The notes: a model not told the origin generated them from the sequence alone. A stretch of DNA of 64,000 nt from Voacanga thouarsii (GCA_026120185.1 JANUWF010001479.1:1612001-1676000), one strand, 5' to 3'; shown: positions 11,727 to 24,124, counted from the first letter of the stretch. Translations and numbers: made by a program.

Positions 11727-12883
11727 TGTTAGCCCTAAGGGCTTTCTCCTATATTTTGACTTATGACAAACATGGATATGAACTAATTTGTGTAATCTAT
11801 TGTGATAGAACATGTTTGACCTTTATTCTTCTAAGGCATTTAGATATGATTGTTTGGCAATTCTTCCGTGATTAAATTCAAGTATGGAAGATCAAGGAGA
11901 AGATCAAAGTATATGGAGTTGCATACCAAGAAGTCCTTATATGAAGAAATTTAGATTAGGAAGTGTTATTAAGGTATTTCTATTAATTCCTATATCTCTT
12001 TACATTTTGATTCAATTGATTTTACCTTGAAGCACTCAAAAGAGAAGATTTCAAAGTTTTGAAAATCTCAGAGTTTTTGGATTGAGTAGTTTGGATCTAA
12101 AAGATTCGTCCAAAATCTTGTAAACTGTGTTAAAATATTTCTGCCTAAAAAAGTGCCATTTTGGACTTACCTTTTGGATGTATTGTCGTCCAAAATATGG
12201 ATAATTTTAACAGAAAGTTATAGCCGTTGGCACTTCACTTTTTGGCTCTATAAATAGCCTCTAAGCAAGATTAGACATAAGATTTTTGAAACATTCTTCT
12301 AAGAAACACTACTGCTCAACGTTTTCAAAAATCTCCTTTTATCAAAAAGCTTCAAAGTGAATTCATATTATGTCAAAGGTAAAAGTATTTGTGCTTTGTA
12401 TCTTAGTGAACATCTGCTCAAATAAGTAAGCTCTTTACTGTTTTATTGATATTCAATCTCTATTGTAGTACAAGGTTGTGGTATAAAACCCAATTGGGGT
12501 GAACCTTATTGTGGTTGGTTGTTTGAGAGGTTTTGGAAAACCTAGTGTGGTGATCCTCTCTTGTATGTGGTATTGTTTGATTTCATTAAGTGGAGTAAAT
12601 AAAATCTGATTGAAAATTCTTAAGTGTAAGCTTAAGGTAGTGGACGTAGATATTAGAAGATCAAACCACTATACATACCGTGTCTCATCTCTTTTATTAC
12701 TGAATTACATTTCCATTTCTGGTCTGAATATGAATATATATATCAAAGAGTTATTGGATAGCTTTCTTTGTTATCATAAAGTTGATTCAAGAATCTTGAT
12801 CATCATTGTTGTTCTGCATATCAGACGATTCAAAAAAATTCAGTTTGCCAAAAACCTTATTCACCTCCCTCTAAGGTTTTTCA
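11727..12883 (+). repeat. Sirevirus 5' LTR (1157 bp)
   Basis: Begins TGTTAGCC and ends TTTTTCA. A candidate TATA box lies at 'ctctataaatagcc' (about 12245), which is shared with the 3' LTR (about 21432). Confidence 0.9.
12245..12256 (+). promoter_or_regulatory. LTR TATA box candidate
   Basis: The sequence tctataaatagc is kept in both LTRs and sits at the expected upstream part of the LTR transcription unit. Activity cannot be judged from sequence. Confidence 0.55.
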
Positions 12884-12885
12884 TT

Positions 12886-12897
12886 TGGTATCAGAGT
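12886..12897 (+). promoter_or_regulatory. Primer-binding site, initiator Met-tRNA type
   Basis: tggtatcagagt follows the 5' LTR by two bases and matches the usual plant TGGTATCAGAGC site complementary to the 3' end of initiator tRNA-Met, with the last base changed. Confidence 0.85.
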
Positions 12898-12943
12898 TTG
12901 GTCTACATACTCTTGGTTTAACAACCTTGTAGAAAAGATCTTA

Positions 12944-14790
12944 ATGGCAAGCTCATCCTCTCTTTCATATGTTGAAGGGTCTTCAACGAATCGTCCTTCT
13001 TTATTCAATGGAAATAACTATACTTTATGGAAAAATAGAATGAAAATCTATGTGTGTTCTATCAACTTTGAGTTATCGAGTTTGATAGAAAATGGTCCTT
13101 TTATTCCGTCAAAGATGATTGATGGCATAAAATTACCTAAACAGAATGATGAGTTTAGTATGGAAGATAATGCTAAGATGACTTTAAATTTTCAAGCTAT
13201 GAACATTTAATGTTGTGCGCTAGATGCAACTGAATACAATCGTGTTAGTGGTTGTGATTCAGCCCATGAAATGTGTAGATTACTTGAAATCACCTATGAG
13301 GGGACAAACCAAGTCAAAGAATCAAAACTGGGGTTTCTGATTCATGACTATGAATTATTTACAATGAAGCCAAATGAAAGCATCACTAATATGTTTACGA
13401 GATTCACTAATATCTCAAATGGTCTCAAAGCCTACGGGAAGTTTATTTCCTTGGGGAACAAAACCAAAAAAATTTAGATGCTTTATCAAAAAACTGACAG
13501 CCTAAAACTCTTGCTGTAAAAGAATCTAAAGATTTAAAATCCTTACCAACTGAAGAGCTGATCGGATCTCTTCTAACTCATGAGATGAAACTTAAAAGAT
13601 TTCATGAATCTGATGATCATAATAGAGGCAAAAAATGGATAGCATTAAAGGTTGAAAACAAAGATGAAGAAACAAGCCTATCGGAAAGCAGTGAGGGCAT
13701 GAAAATGGACAATTATGATTTGGTGATGATAGCAAAAAAATTCAGAAGAATGTTCAACAAAGGAAACTACAAAAGAGGAAGGAAGTTTATGAGAAAGAAA
13801 GGACAAACCTCAAGATTCAAACCTCAATATTATGAATGTAAAAGCACCGATCACTTTATTGCCGACTGTCCTACTGCAAAAGGTAAGGAAGGAAGAACGT
13901 TTAAAAAGAAGAAAGATCTAAAGGCAAAGAAAGGTAAAGGATTGATGGAAACTTGGGACTTAAATAAAACTGAGTCTGAATATGGAGATTCTGAAGATGA
14001 AAATACTAACATATGCTTCATACCTTTAGAAAATGAGGTAAACTCTTCTACATCTAATTCATGCCTAATTCGCTTATATCTATGACTGAAAAGCATGTTG
14101 ATCCAAATGAGTTGTTAAGTGATATGTTTCATGAATTAAAAAAATTGTCCAAAAAAAATAAAGAAATGAAGTTGAAGATTAAATATTTGATGGAAGAAAA
14201 CGAAGTATTGTTAAATGATAACAAAATGTCTCTTGAGTCTCATATGTATGCTATCATTGAGAAAGATATGATCATGACTGCTTTGCAATATGCATCTCTG
14301 GAAAATAAAAATTTGTGTGATAGAATTTAAACTCTTGAAGTGATGGTTAGCACTTTTAATGACATGAAAAATAGAGTCAATGATCTTACCAATTGTATTG
14401 AAAAATTCACAAATGGTAAAAGCAATCTGGAAAAGTTACTCGGAACTCAACATCAAATTGGAAACCGAAATGGCTTAGGATATAGACATGAGGATAAGGA
14501 CAAAATTTACAAGCCTAGATTTGTTTATGCTGGAAATTGAGATGGCTTAGGATATGAACATGAGCATAAGAACAAAAATAACAAGTCTCAATATGTTAAA
14601 ACTGCTTTATCTTACAGTTTACACAAAGCTTGCACATATTGTGAAAAATCGGGATATATAGTTTCAAGATGTCTTATTAAAAAAAAAGTGGAATCCGATG
14701 GAATAACATTCTGGAAAATCAAAAGAAATGTTTCTAACATTCATGGACCCAAGAAAATATGGATACCAAAAACCATTCCTTCTTCTCATG
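12944..14790 (+). pseudogene. Sirevirus gag remnant
   Basis: The frame opens at 12944 (MASSSSLSYVEGSS, then FNGNNYTLWKNRM, typical Copia gag) and is broken by stops at 13208, 13475, 14083, 14328 and 14538. A zinc-knuckle-like segment near 13830 reads YYECKSTDHFIADC, in which the first Cys of CX2CX4HX4C is replaced by Tyr. A second one near 14628 reads CTYCEKSGYIVSRC, in which the His is replaced by Tyr. Two knuckles in gag fit Sireviruses. A helical, Lys/Glu-rich stretch (14061-14330) may be a coiled coil. Confidence 0.8.
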
Positions 14791-17700
14791 TATAGGCACA
14801 GTCTTTGAGCTTCACCAAGTGATTCTTGGACAGCGGTTATTCAAGACACATGACTAGAAACACAACTTTGTTAAATGGTAATCAGACCACAAATGAAGGA
14901 TTTGTTACATTTGGAAACAAGAAGAAATGAAAGATTCTCGGCATTGGTAATATTGGTAAAGGTTCCTCGACAATTATAAAACAAGTTTTACTTATTGATG
15001 ATTTGAAATATAACTTGCTTAGCATTAGCCAACTTTGTGACAATGGTTGCAAAGTCATCTTTGAAAAGGATTCTTGTTCTATACTTGATAGTGCACATCT
15101 TGAAATAATCTTTACTGCCAAACGTATAGAAAATGTATATGTGTTTTATCTAAATGACCTTGTAGCTAATAGAATTAGATGTCTATTCGTACATGACAAT
15201 GATGATTATCTTTGGCATAGAAGATTAGGTCATGTATCTTTTGATTTGCTAAATAAATTGTCTTCAAAAAAACTTGTTAGGGGATTGCCAAAAATGAAAT
15301 TTGATAAACACAAAATTTGTTATGCATGTCAGTTTGAGAAACAAATCAAAACCTCTTTTAAATCGAAGAAAATAATTTCTACCTCAAAACCACTCGAATT
15401 AATTTATATGGATTTATTTGGACTAATGAGGACTGCTAGTCTTGGAGGTAAGAAATATGCATATGTACTTGTTGATGATTTTTCTAGATTTACTTTGACT
15501 TTATTTCTTGGACAAAAGGATGAAGCCTTTTCTGAATTTTTGAAACTGATTAAACGCATCCAAAACTCCATTGGATGCCAACTAATTTTTATTAGAAGTG
15601 ATAATGGCAAAGAATTCTGCAATAGTGAATTTACTCACTTCTGTGATGAAAATGGAGTCTTTCACATTTTTTCAGCAGCAAAAATCCCTCAACAAAATAG
15701 TGTTGTTGAAAGAAAAAATCGCACTTTGCAAGAAATGGCTATATCAATGCGTTGTGAAAATGTCCTTCCAAAATATTTTTGGGCAGAAGCTGTTAATATA
15801 GCTTGCTATAAATAAACCGAGTTATGCTAAGGCCATTTTTGAAAAAAAAACTCCGTTTGAACTTATGTTTGACAAAACTCCATCTATCTCTTATTTTAAA
15901 GTATTTGGATGTAAATGTTTTATCTTAAATACCCGAAATAATCTTGAAAAATTTGACAGTAAGTCTGATGAGGCCATATTTCTTGGTTACTCTTCCAACA
16001 AAAAGGCATATAGAGTATATAATAAAAGAACTCTTTGTATGGAAGAATCTGTGCATATTGTATTTGATGAATCTAACATTTATACTTTAAAAAGAGATGA
16101 TGATGATGTAGGAAGTTCAAAGGAAGTCAAGTTATCAACTCAAAGCTCCACTACTAGATATTCATGCAAAAGAAGAAGAGATTGAAGAACTGCAAACTGA
16201 ACAAAGAAAAGAACAAACTGAAGATTCTACGAATCAACAATTGCCAAAAGACTAGAAATACAAAACAGGTCATCCCAAAGAACAAATTATTGGGGATCCA
16301 AACTATGGAGTTAAAACTAGACGGTATTTTATTGACAACTTTACTCTTCTTTCAAATATTGAACCTAGCTGTATCGATATCGCATTGCATGATGAATTTT
16401 GGATTATTGCTATGCAAGAAGAATTAAATCAATTTGAAAGAAATCAAGTTTAGAAACTTGTTCCTAGACCTCTTGATCATCCTGTTATTGGTACAAAATG
16501 GGTATTTAGAAATAAACTTGATGAAAATGGGGTTGTGATTAGAAATAAAGCTAGATTAATCGCCCAAGGATTTAATCAAGAAGAAGGTATTGATTATAAT
16601 GAGACATTTGCTCATGTTGCTAGACTAGAATCCATACGAATGCTGCTTGCCTTTGCATCCTTCAAAAATTTCATGCTCTACCAAATGGATATCAAGAGTG
16701 CATTCCTAAATGGTTTTATTGAGGAGGAAGTATATGTTGAACAACTTCCTAGTTTTATTCATGAGCACTTTCCAAATCACGTTTTCAAACTTTCTAAAAC
16801 TTTTTATGGATTAAAGTAAGCTCCAAGAGCTTGGTATGAAAGATTTAGTGGATTCTTGATTTCAAAAGGTTTTTCTAGAGGCTTGATTGATAATACCTTG
16901 TTCATCAAATCTAATAATTCTGGTGATTTACTAATTGTTCAAATCTATATTGATGATATCATTTTTTGTCTACTAATGACTCTTTGTGCAAGATGTTTGC
17001 TAAGACTATGCAGCAAGAATTCGAAATGAGTATGATGGAAGAACTAAACTTCTTCCTCGGATTGCAAATTAAGCAAACTAAGGATGGGATCTTCATAAAT
17101 CAAGCTACGTATGCTAAGGAGTTGCTCAAAAGGTTTGGAATGAATGAAGCAAAAGAAATCAGCACACCTATGAGTGCTTCTATAAAACTTGATCAAGATG
17201 AAAATGGTAAGAAAGTAGATAAATATAAGTATAGAGGTATGATTGGAAGTCTACTCTATCTTACTGCTAGCCGACCAGACATTATGTTTTCGGTATGTCA
17301 TTGTACTCGTTTTCAATCTTGTCCAAAGGAATCACATTTATGTGCAGTAAAACGCATACTTTGATATCTATTGGCACATATGATTATGGATTATGGTATC
17401 CTCACACTAACACATTTGATCTTATAGGAGACGCTGATGCAGATTATGCAGGCTGTAAAGTTGAAAGAAAAAGTACAAGTGGCCATTGTCAATTTCTTGG
17501 ACACTCTCTTATGTCATGGCATAGTAAAAAGCAAGTGTGTGTATCCTTATCCACCACTGAGGCTAAATACATTGCAGTTGGGAGTTGTTGTGCTCAAATT
17601 ATGTGGATGAAGAATACATTGCTAGATTTTAGTCTTAATTTTAATTGCGTACATATATTGTGTGATAATACAAGTGCTATCAATTTGATAAAAAATCTTG

Positions 17701-17891
17701 TTCAACATTCTAGGACAAAACATATAGAAGTTAAACATCACTTCATCCAAGATCATGCGCTCAAAGGCGATGCGTGTGTTGAATATATTTCAACGGATGA
17801 ACAACTTGCAAATATCTTCACTAAACCTCTAGCTGAGGAAAGATTCAACAATCTGATAAGAGTTTGGGAATTACAAGTATCTGATAACTAA
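14791..17891 (+). pseudogene. Sirevirus pol remnant (protease, integrase, RT, RNase H)
   Basis: Protease: LDSGYSRHM near 14827. Integrase: the longest open stretch (15003-15815) has HRRLGH...CYAC zinc-binding residues and the catalytic D...D...E set in MDLFG, RSDNGKEF and VVERKNR, then breaks at 15815. RT: ARLIAQGFNQEEGIDY and YQMDIKSAFLNG (16535-16819), a stop at 16817, then YIDDIIF near 16950 with a frameshift. RNase H: DADYAGCKVERKSTSGH, SLSTTEAKYIA, ILCDNTSAI and the C-terminal TKHIEVKHHFI (17400-17891). At least five frame breaks separate the parts, so no polyprotein can be made. Confidence 0.88.
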
Positions 17892-18312
17892 TCATTTGGC
17901 ATCAGTCTTCTTTATGCAAGATCTGTAAAGAAAAAGGTTTTGGAAACAGTATTTTGCATCCAAAACGCACCAACATCTGATTTGGACGTAGTATTTGAAT
18001 CCAAATCCCACATCCAAAATACATCTCAGGAAAACACTCTTTTGGATGATAATTTTGGATTGGGTCAAGTTCCAAAACATTCCTTAATATTTTTTCTTAT
18101 TCCGAATTTTGAATTTCAAAAAATTGGTTTGCGCGTCCTCCTAAGCTTTTGTGAAAAACTTATCTTTTCAATACACTTTATTTCACATTACTCAAAGACA
18201 TTCAAAGCGCTCTGATTTTTTCTCTCAAAACCCTTGTAACCGATTCTTCCAAAAATTATCTGTGTTCTTCTTCTTCAAAAACCAACAATCTAAAAAAGCC
18301 CTAATCCTACTG

Positions 18313-19847
18313 ATGGCAAAGACAAAATCTTCTGTTCCAAAATCAAAGAAGGGGCACAAAACATCTCCGAAGATGAAGAAAAAGAGTTCGATTTCAAGCA
18401 AAGAAAAAGGGAAAGAAGTTTCTCCGCAACCGGACTTCTCAGCATCTCACTACAATTCCTCTGAGTTGTCTCTGGAACAAATGAGTTCTGAAAATCAGGT
18501 ACCTCGCTTTATTGACTCTAAATGCGAAACTGATTATAATGATTGGGTGTCAAGGAACATGATGGTTATCTCTGGTTACTGTGCTAATCCTTCGGTTTTT
18601 CTAAACCTGTCAAATGTTGTGGATAGTTTGATCACATAAGATGGGGTAGTTTACTGTCTATTAATGAGAAATTATTCACTCCTCTTGTCTGGAAATTTTA
18701 TGCTAATTTAAGAAAATGCCGACTTGAAGAAACTGAGGGTGGATTCATGATTCGTTGGTATGTGTCAAGAGTGAAAAGCAAAGACATTGAGTTTGATCAT
18801 CATCTGTTAAATAGGATATGTGATGTGAGGGATGCTGGGATTTAGTACTTTGAGTTGAATAAATTTCCTGAAGGAAATGATATTTTTGTTTTGAAAATTT
18901 TTGAGGAAATCTTTACTGGCGGGAAGAACTTTGGAAACTCTGGAAACAGAAGCATGAAGTGACTTAATGGGGTTGGAAGAATTCTGCACCATATGGTGTC
19001 TACCATGGTGGTACCAAGCTATGGACATAAGACCTCCATAAGCATTCTGCAGATGGTAATCATGTTGGCCCTGGCAGAGGGTAGGCAGATAAACTTCGGG
19101 TTTTTAGCTACAAAATTGATGTTGTAGTCAAGAAACACTTCAAGTAAAGCTCTGCCTTATGGAAATTTGTTGTCCAAAGTGTTTAGTAATTTTCAAGCTG
19201 ATTTAAATTCTGTTCCTAGTGATCCATACAGGATAAATGTTTACAGCTTTGATTCCTTTGAAAGGATGGGTTATGTGAGGGTAAATAATGAATGGAAACT
19301 ACTGAGAGACACTACGGGAAAGGAAAGAGAAAATTTAATAAAAATCAAAGATGAAGGAAAGTCTGTTCCTAGTGTAGGAACAAAAAGAAAATTTGATGAT
19401 GATCCTCTAGCAGAATCTTCTGCCAAAGGGAAAGAAAAGGTTGCAGGCTTATCCAAGAGTATACTGGATGCCATTAGCTCTCTAGCTGTGAAATTGGATC
19501 TTCTCAACTCTGAACTTCATAGTTTTGGAACCAGAATATCTGTAGTTGAAATGTCTGCAAAAACTAATGTACCAGTATCTTCCCTAACCTTATCTGCTCA
19601 AGAAAAGGACGAACCTGTCTTGGAGGAAGAATCTGATCTGCCTGTTGTAGAGAAAGTACATGCTCCTGAGCCTGCTCAGAAACCATCTCTAATTAAGGAA
19701 ACAGTAGCAACTTCTGCTTCCCCTAAACTAAAATCATCTGGTAAGCGACAGAAGCACGTTGTGGTAAAAAGAAAATCCAACAGAATTGCAGGACAACACT
19801 CCAAGAAGGGTGTTAGTTCGAAGACTGAAACCATTAACATCTCCTAG
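18313..19847 (+). pseudogene. Sirevirus env-like region remnant
   Basis: Downstream of pol an ATG at 18313 opens a Lys/Ser-rich segment (MAKTKSSVPKSKKGHKTS) that stops at 18637-18639, with further stops to about 19160 and a second open stretch (19167-19847) rich in Lys, Ser and Glu and ending KRKSNRIAGQHSKKG. Position, composition and the basic Arg/Ser tail fit the env-like third region of Sireviruses. There is no clear signal peptide or transmembrane segment, and an envelope role for such proteins is unproven. It could alternatively be called a Sirevirus accessory protein of unknown role. Confidence 0.6.
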
Positions 19848-20072
19848 GCAAATCTGTTGGGCAAAATGATCTTCAGATGACATCTCTCAAACAATTTACT
19901 TTCTGAAAATTTGAACAATTTACTTTTCTGTTTTTAGATTATGCTTTGGGATAATTGTTGCTGCTTCGAGATAATTGTTTATTTTCAGCATATTCCTTAC
20001 ATTATGCCTATTTCCTATCTATCTATGTTCTACATATTATTTTCTACTCTCTTTCTGATATTCTTTTTTTTT

Positions 20073-20091
20073 ATTGATGACAAAGGGGGAG
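20073..20091 (+). promoter_or_regulatory. Sirevirus-type purine-rich motif before the 3' LTR
   Basis: attgatgacaaagggggag lies about 800 bases upstream of the 3' LTR. Purine-rich motifs of this kind upstream of the 3' LTR are described for Sireviruses; the classical polypurine tract lies directly at the LTR (20882-20895). Confidence 0.6.
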
Positions 20092-20881
20092 AAAAGATTG
20101 ACTATATGAATGACTGATATATAGAGAAAAGATTAGGCTATTGACTATATGAATGATTGATATATGGAAATTTGACTGCATGAAGATTTGGATGATATAA
20201 TCTAATACGATACTATTCTAGAAACTGTTTGATTTACTGGATATAATTATTGACAAATGATTGAAAGTTTCTGCTTGGATTATTGGGATAATTTATGACT
20301 AAGGTATCTTTAAGACTAAATATGGTTATGATTCTGTGACGAAATCAAAAATTCAGTCAAATGGATTGTTTGAACATTTTTTGAAAGATTGGAAAATCCA
20401 TTATTTAAGCGCATTGTGTCAGAGGGATTTTTGGACTCATGTTTTTCTTGATCCAAACAATTCTTTGAACTCATACTGAATTGAGAACATACCTTTTGGA
20501 CATCCAAAACCCGTATCTAAAATATATTTCATACATACTTGCAAAACTGTTTTGGACATACGTTTTGGACGTACAAATGTTGATTTCTGTTTTTCCCTCT
20601 TATTTTGAAATGTTCATATAAGCAAATATTAAGGGGGGCATCTTATCATATGACTTACCTGCTATTTCTTCTTTATCAAATCATTTTGAATATTCATATG
20701 GAGATAGGAAAGGCTTTAGGCTCATTGAGTTATGCTTATAAGCTAATGCTTTAAAATCATCCATCTCATAAGCTCTCTTTGAGACCTATAGTGAGAGATT
20801 GCATTTTTTAAAATTTATTTGTATCTCTTTCGATCAACATGTTCACTCAATACATAGCATTTTTTATGTTTGTCATCACTC

Positions 20882-20895
20882 AAAAATGGGGAGAT
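20882..20895 (+). promoter_or_regulatory. Polypurine tract of the Sirevirus
   Basis: aaaaatggggagat directly abuts the 3' LTR start at 20896, the expected place for plus-strand priming. Confidence 0.8.
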
Positions 20896-22079
20896 TGTTA
20901 GCCCTAAGGGCTTTCTCCTATGTTTTGACTTATGACAAACGTGGATATGAACTAACTTGTGTAATCTATTATGATAGGATATGTTCGACTTTTATTCTTT
21001 TAAGGTATTCAGATATGATTGTTTGGGACTCTTTCGTGATTGAATTCAAGTATGGAAGATCAAAGTATATGGAGTTGCATACCAAGAAGTCCTTCTATGA
21101 AGAAATTTAGACTAAGAAGTGTTATTAAGGTATTTCTATTAATTCCTATGTCTTTTTACCTTTTGATTCAATTGATTTTACCTTGAAGCACTCAAAGGAG
21201 AAGATTTCAAAGTTTTGAAAATCTCAAAATTTTTGGATTGAGTAGTTTGGATCTAAAAGATTCGTCCAAAATCCTGTAAACTATGTTGAAATGTTTCTGC
21301 CTGAAAAAGTACCATTTTGGACTTAGCTTTTTTTGGACTTAGCTTTTAGATGTATCATCGTCCAAAACTTGAGTCCAAAATACGGATAATTTTAACAGAA
21401 AATTATAGCCGTTGGCACTTCACTTTTTGACTCTATAAATAGCCTCTAAGTAAGATTAGACATAAGATTTTTGAAATATTCTTCTAAGAAACACTATTGC
21501 TTAACGTTTTCAAAAATCTCATTTTATCAAAAAGCTTCAAAGTGAATTCATATCATATCAAAGGTAAAAGTATTTGTGCTTTGTATCTTAGTGAACATCT
21601 GCTCAAATAAGTGAGCTATTTACTATTTTATTGATATTCAATCTCTATTGTAATACAAGGTTATGGTGTAAAACCCAGTTGGGGTGAACCTTGTTGTGAT
21701 TAGTTGTTTGAGAGGTTTTGGAAAACCTAGTGTGGTGATCCTCTTTTGTATATGGTATTATTTGATTTCATTAAGTGGAATAAATAAAATCTAGTTGAAA
21801 ATCTTTAAGTGTGAGCTTAAGGCAGTGGACGTAGATCTTGGAAGATCAAACCACTATACATACCGTATCTAATCTCTTTTATTACTGAATTGCATTTCCA
21901 TTTCTGGTCTGAATCTGAATATATATATATCAAAGAGTTCTTGAATAGCTTTCTTTGTTACCATAAAATTGGTTCAAGAATCTTGATGATTATTGTTGTT
22001 CTGCATATCAGACAATTCGAAAAATTTCAATTTGCCAAAAACCTTATTCATCCCCCCCCCCCCCCCCTAAGGTTTTTCA
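20896..22079 (+). repeat. Sirevirus 3' LTR (1184 bp)
   Basis: Colinear with 11727-12883. The differences include a small internal duplication (tttttggacttagctttt, about 21328-21347) and an expanded run of 17 C at 22052-22067 where the 5' LTR has cacctccct. Confidence 0.9.
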
Positions 22080-22484
22080 ACATCTAATGGTTGGGAGTTG
22101 TGGACACTCAACAACTAAAGTTTTCCAGGATATTGTGAAAAAAGATGGATGGAAAGGCTTATTTAGGGGTAATTTGGTGAATGTCATTCGGGTTGCACCA
22201 AGCAAGGAAATAGAGGTATGAACATATATTTTCCATCCTTGAATACCTTTAAGAACTCCGTTCTAGTGGTTGGGTTTATTGTGAGGGAGAAGGGACCTGT
22301 AGAGCTTTATAGAGGCCTCACTCCAAGTCTAATTGGAGTAATCCCATATGCTGCCACCAATTATTTTGCTTATGATACATTGAGGAAGGCTTATAAGCAT
22401 GCTTTGAATCAAGAAGAAATTGGAAATATTGCAACCCTCTTGATTAGCTCTACTGCTAGTGCAATTTCACTTGCATTATATTAA

Positions 22485-23319
22485 ATGAGGGGTAAAGTAG
22501 AAAAATATTAATGATTAATACATTGAAAAATGTAAACGAATATTTATTTTAAAACAAAATAAAAAAAATTACATGAACATCTATTTTGAAATAGATTAAA
22601 TATTTAATAAGTACAATATATTAAATTCACAAGTATATCTCTCCATCATTTCTAGTTTCAAATATTTTTAATAAATTGAATGCAAGATTAAACTGTAATA
22701 ATGAGGTAAGCATTCTTTTGCTTCCTTCTAAGTAATATGCGAACTAAGGATAAATCTCTTGCATATGGTATATCTTAAATAAATTTGTTATATTTTCTGC
22801 CTTTATCTGATGAATTGGTTCTTCAATATGACGATTAGATGAGAATACCTTTATTTTCTATGAATGAATTGTTTCTTTGTCATGTCATTGTGGTAAAATT
22901 TTTAATCTTGCTTTTTATATTTACTTTTTGTTGAATTTACAAGAGCCTTAAAAGCTTTTAGATTCTTTACTATGACTACATCTGATAATCCTTGAGTAGA
23001 AAATTTGATCTTTTCGTATTAAAATGTGTTTTTTATGCATAAACTATGAAATGGAGGGGGGAGGGTTGGGAGGTGTGCAATGTGGACCAAGCCAAAGAAA
23101 CTTTTCTGATTGGAAAGATGGCAAAATATTCAAATGATAGTGTTACTTTTTGACTTTTTATGTTACAACTAGATGATACTAATTCTGATGGATGTTCTTT
23201 GTTTTAAGCTTCACAATCACTAATATAGTTGAGATTTTCATGGTGTTTATTCCAAAATTCTTATCCAAAATTCTTATCCATTTTTTTATTTTGGCATTTC
23301 TGCATTTGTTTATGTGTTA
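22485..23319. other. Non-coding part of the CACTA element
   Basis: Between the carrier fragment and the transposon-protein remnant I see no gene. The sequence is AT-rich with one short direct repeat (ccaaaattcttat twice at about 23252-23278). Confidence 0.5.
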
Positions 23320-23722
23320 GTGTCGCTAGCAAGAAGAATTGAAGAAAGAGATGACATCACATGCTAGCCAGACACTTGAAGGGGAGCAGCCTCCACCAAT
23401 AAACAAGGCTAATATTTGGTTGCGAGTTGTAGGCCAACCTAAGAAAATGAATGCAATTTATGGCATGGGATCCCTAAGCTCCAGTTGGCTACAGAAATCT
23501 ACTTCACACCAATTATCATCTTCTTCGTCCATTTCATCGGCACATCCTTTGCAATATGTGGAGACAACTGACTTTCAAAATACTATAAATGAGTTGGTGA
23601 AAAAGGCTGTTGACACCTAGATTCAAGAAGTGTTGAAGATAAATGAGCGGTTAATAGCGGAGGTTTCTTTGTTAACACAGAAGGTTAAGGACCTTAGTGG
23701 ATCAAATCTACCAGAAAATTAA
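23320..23722 (+). pseudogene. C-terminal remnant of a CACTA accessory protein
   Basis: The frame reads KKEMTSHASQTLEGEQPPPI, then NKANIWLRVVGQPKKMNAIY and GMGSLSSSW, the 'W...V.G..KK..YG.GS' end of the plant Ptta/En/Spm (Transposase_24) family, then a Ser-rich linker. An in-frame TAG follows at 23618-23620; downstream the same frame continues IQEVLKINERLIAEVSLLTQ, a heptad-like coiled coil, to a stop at 23722. The N-terminal part is missing from this element; the N-terminal part of a related protein occurs at 68-760 but outside the element. It lies near the right end, where the accessory genes of CACTA elements often sit. Confidence 0.6.
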
Positions 23723-23871
23723 CATTCTTTCACTGTGTTCCTTAATTGTATTCCTTGTTGTTAAACTTTAGACCTGCACTTCATTTCACTTTCATATTAT
23801 GATAAACTTTTATGTTTAATTAAAGATGATGTTTGGTTAGGATTTGTGGTGTTTTATAAGGGAATTTTATT

Positions 23872-24020
23872 TGCTTTGAATTTGCGGAAGGATGATGTTT
23901 ATGTTTGTGGAAGGATGATGTTTGTGTTGGATTTGTGAATTTGTGGAAGGATGATGTTTATGTTAGATTTGTGAATTTGTGGAAAGATGATGTTTTGTGA
24001 ATTTGTAGAATGATGATGTT
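23872..24020. repeat. Short imperfect tandem repeat
   Basis: Units built on gaatttgtggaaggatgatgttt recur about five times with length variation, just after the transposon-protein remnant. Confidence 0.75.
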
Positions 24021-24124
24021 TATATTGGATTTATGGATGTGTTTTGGCTTTATTATTTTATAAATTTGTCAAATGTAGGTGTTTGGTTATATGTTCAGAT
24101 GCACCAGAATTCTGCCAAATAAAA

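Larger units (their letters stand above)
11727..22079 (+). mobile_element. Copia retrotransposon, Sirevirus type, degenerate
   Basis: The element is 10,353 bp. The LTRs start tgttagccctaaggg and end ggtttttca. The flanking 5 bases acatc at 11722-11726 recur at 22080-22084 as a target duplication; removing the element and one acatc restores the carrier reading RTHL-MVGS. Order of domains: gag, protease, integrase, RT, RNase H (integrase before RT, hence Copia), then an extra long coding region before the 3' LTR. Long LTRs, an initiator-Met-tRNA-type primer site, the extra env-like region and a gacaaagggggag motif near the 3' end are Sirevirus traits. The two LTRs differ by roughly one base in ten over the first 150, so the insertion is old, and the frames carry many stops. 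Confidence 0.88.
10791..22484 (+). pseudogene. BT1: Captured BRITTLE1-type adenine nucleotide carrier fragment, split by a retrotransposon
   Basis: BT1 proteins are mitochondrial-carrier-family transporters of plastids and mitochondria. The leader-like part (10791-11312) is CT-rich and resembles a 5' UTR. From 11313 the frame gives ASVGQIGMGIEISPNS, then stops and shifts, then LRRLISRAIVGVVSRTAVAP and LETIRTHL, where the Copia element interrupts. The frame resumes at 22080 with MVGSCGHSTTKVFQDIVKKD, GWKGLFRGNLVNVIRVAPSK, and a donor after codon E (22215). A piece at about 22268-22471 gives IVREKGPVELYRGLTPSLIG, VIPYAATNYFAYDTLRKAYK and EEIGNIATLLI. The middle of the carrier (second repeat start) and the last third are missing. 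PxD/E-x-x-(K/R)-type signatures are only partly present (P-L-E-T-I-R). It lies inside CACTA termini, so I read it as a transduplicated fragment. Confidence 0.8.
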
